Below are positions 63,267 to 64,000 of a stretch of 64,000 nt of DNA, piece after piece. The stretch comes from UBA1413 sp964552955 (lineage in GTDB: Bacteria > Bacteroidota > Bacteroidia > Bacteroidales > Prolixibacteraceae). Location of the stretch: NCBI GenBank assembly GCA_964552955.1, contig CAZKIU010000019.1:1-64000 (forward strand), written 5' to 3'. The translations under genes and the position numbers were made by a program. Position 1 is the stretch's first letter. Each line of letters begins with the position of its first letter. The notes under the pieces were generated by a model that saw only the letters and a program-made list of their open reading frames with translations, searched no databases and was not told where the DNA came from.

Positions 63267-64000
63267 ATGAAGAGGTATAAATATATTCTTGCATTTGCCA
63301 CTTTGTTAATCTTTTCATTAACAGGGTGCGAAAAGGATTTCGACAAGATTAATGACAATCCTAACCAGTCTCTGGAAGCTGCTACCCCGGCCCTTTTAAG
63401 CCAGGCCATCAGGGATATTGCTTACAATAACCATGATGTATGGTACATGTGCCGCCAGTCAGCGGTTGCCGCCCAGCATTTTGCCCAGCGCAACTACACC
63501 TCCGAAGACCGTTATTCCTTCCGGTCGGGAACTACTGACGGTTTCTTCAGGAACAACTACATCTACCTGAACAACCTGCAGAAGATCATCAATCTGAATA
63601 CCGGTACGGACACCAAGGACAAATACGCCGCTCTTTATGGGGAAAATAAAATGCAGATTGCCGTGGCTGAGATCATGAAGGCCTGGTCTTTCCAGTTGCT
63701 TACCGATTATTTCGGCGACATTCCCTATTCCCAGGCCATGGATCTGGGAAAATATCCCCAGCCGGCTTATGACAGCCAGAAAGCGGTATATGACGGCCTG
63801 ATTTCCGTGCTGAAGAAGGCGGTAGAAGATCTGAGTGCCTCGGAAACCGGTTTTGCCACGGGCGACCTTTTGTTCAACGGCGATCTTGACAAATGGATAA
63901 AATTTGCCAACTCCCTACGCTTGAGATTGGCTTTACGTGCCTCAAAGGCGAATGCTTCCTATCTCACCGAAGCCCGCGATGCCATTGCCGACGGAGTCAT
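63267..64000 (+). CDS. SusD-like lipoprotein, partial (runs off the window)
   Basis: At least 244 residues, with no stop before the end. MKRYKYILAFATLLIFSLTG followed by the lipidated Cys is a clear lipoprotein signal. The start of the mature chain, KDFDKINDNPNQSLEAATPALL, is the mark of the SusD-like_2 group. WSFQLLTDYFGDIPYSQAMD and WIKFANSLRLRLALRASKAN are typical SusD helices. It starts 11 bp after the third SusC and forms its surface partner. Confidence 0.9.
   Translation, partial: MKRYKYILAFATLLIFSLTGCEKDFDKINDNPNQSLEAATPALLSQAIRDIAYNNHDVWYMCRQSAVAAQHFAQRNYTSEDRYSFRSGTTDGFFRNNYIYLNNLQKIINLNTGTDTKDKYAALYGENKMQIAVAEIMKAWSFQLLTDYFGDIPYSQAMDLGKYPQPAYDSQKAVYDGLISVLKKAVEDLSASETGFATGDLLFNGDLDKWIKFANSLRLRLALRASKANASYLTEARDAIADGV

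Overview
The window looks like a chromosomal piece of a Bacteroidota bacterium, probably in or near Bacteroidales. The signs are three SusC/SusD pairs, a fused LpxC-FabZ protein, the lpxD-lpxC/fabZ-lpxA order, an AGE-type sialic acid pathway, and several promoters of the Bacteroidota form (TTG, about 19 bases, TAnnTTTG). A run of 100 N inside a repeat shows that it is a draft or metagenome assembly. No rRNA gene, CRISPR array, phage or plasmid replication gene was seen.

Layout. Positions 1-1916 hold a small doubtful secreted ORF and a complete IS4-family element with 17-bp inverted repeats and a 9-bp target duplication. 2066-6620 is the first SusC/SusD pair, followed by an elaborate branched terminator-like structure. 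6970-15290 holds accessory genes: a secreted ChbG/YdjC-type deacetylase fused to a serine beta-lactamase-like domain, a carbon-starvation permease CstA with a secreted FAD oxidoreductase, a DUF4056-like protein, and a DoxX membrane domain fused to a Tat-signal-like segment and a TIM-barrel-like domain. After the assembly gap come a YgjP-type metallopeptidase and an unknown protein.

17176-32250 is a complete sialic acid utilisation locus: a GntR/FadR-family regulator, SusC/SusD (NanU/NanO role), sialidase, a two-domain sialate O-acetylesterase, Neu5Ac lyase, a kelch mutarotase, a ManNAc/GlcNAc 2-epimerase and an MFS transporter. Together these would release, de-acetylate, import and convert sialic acid to GlcNAc plus pyruvate. 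The kinase that would follow is not in the window. Two near-identical 11-bp palindromes lie in the regulator/susC interval, one at each promoter, and are the likely operators.

32441-43336 is mostly core machinery: lipid A genes (lpxD, lpxC/fabZ, lpxA) divergent from rimP-nusA-infB, then tatA, a LolD-type ATPase and a TIGR02757 protein. 43438-50670 holds upp, a GT-C-like membrane protein, a four-gene surface-polysaccharide-like operon and radC. 50871-52335 holds rpsT, tRNA-Glu and an OxyR regulator. 53225-56278 holds a TonB-dependent receptor and a lipoprotein. 56320-59637 holds polyphosphate kinase with a C-terminal ArsC/YfgD-like domain fused in frame, and a YjjG-type HAD phosphatase. The window ends with a third SusC and the start of its SusD partner.

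The most unusual items are the PPK1-ArsC/YfgD fusion, the ChbG-beta-lactamase fusion, the DoxX/Tat-like/TIM-barrel fusion, the paired GntR operators, and the branched structure after the first SusD gene.
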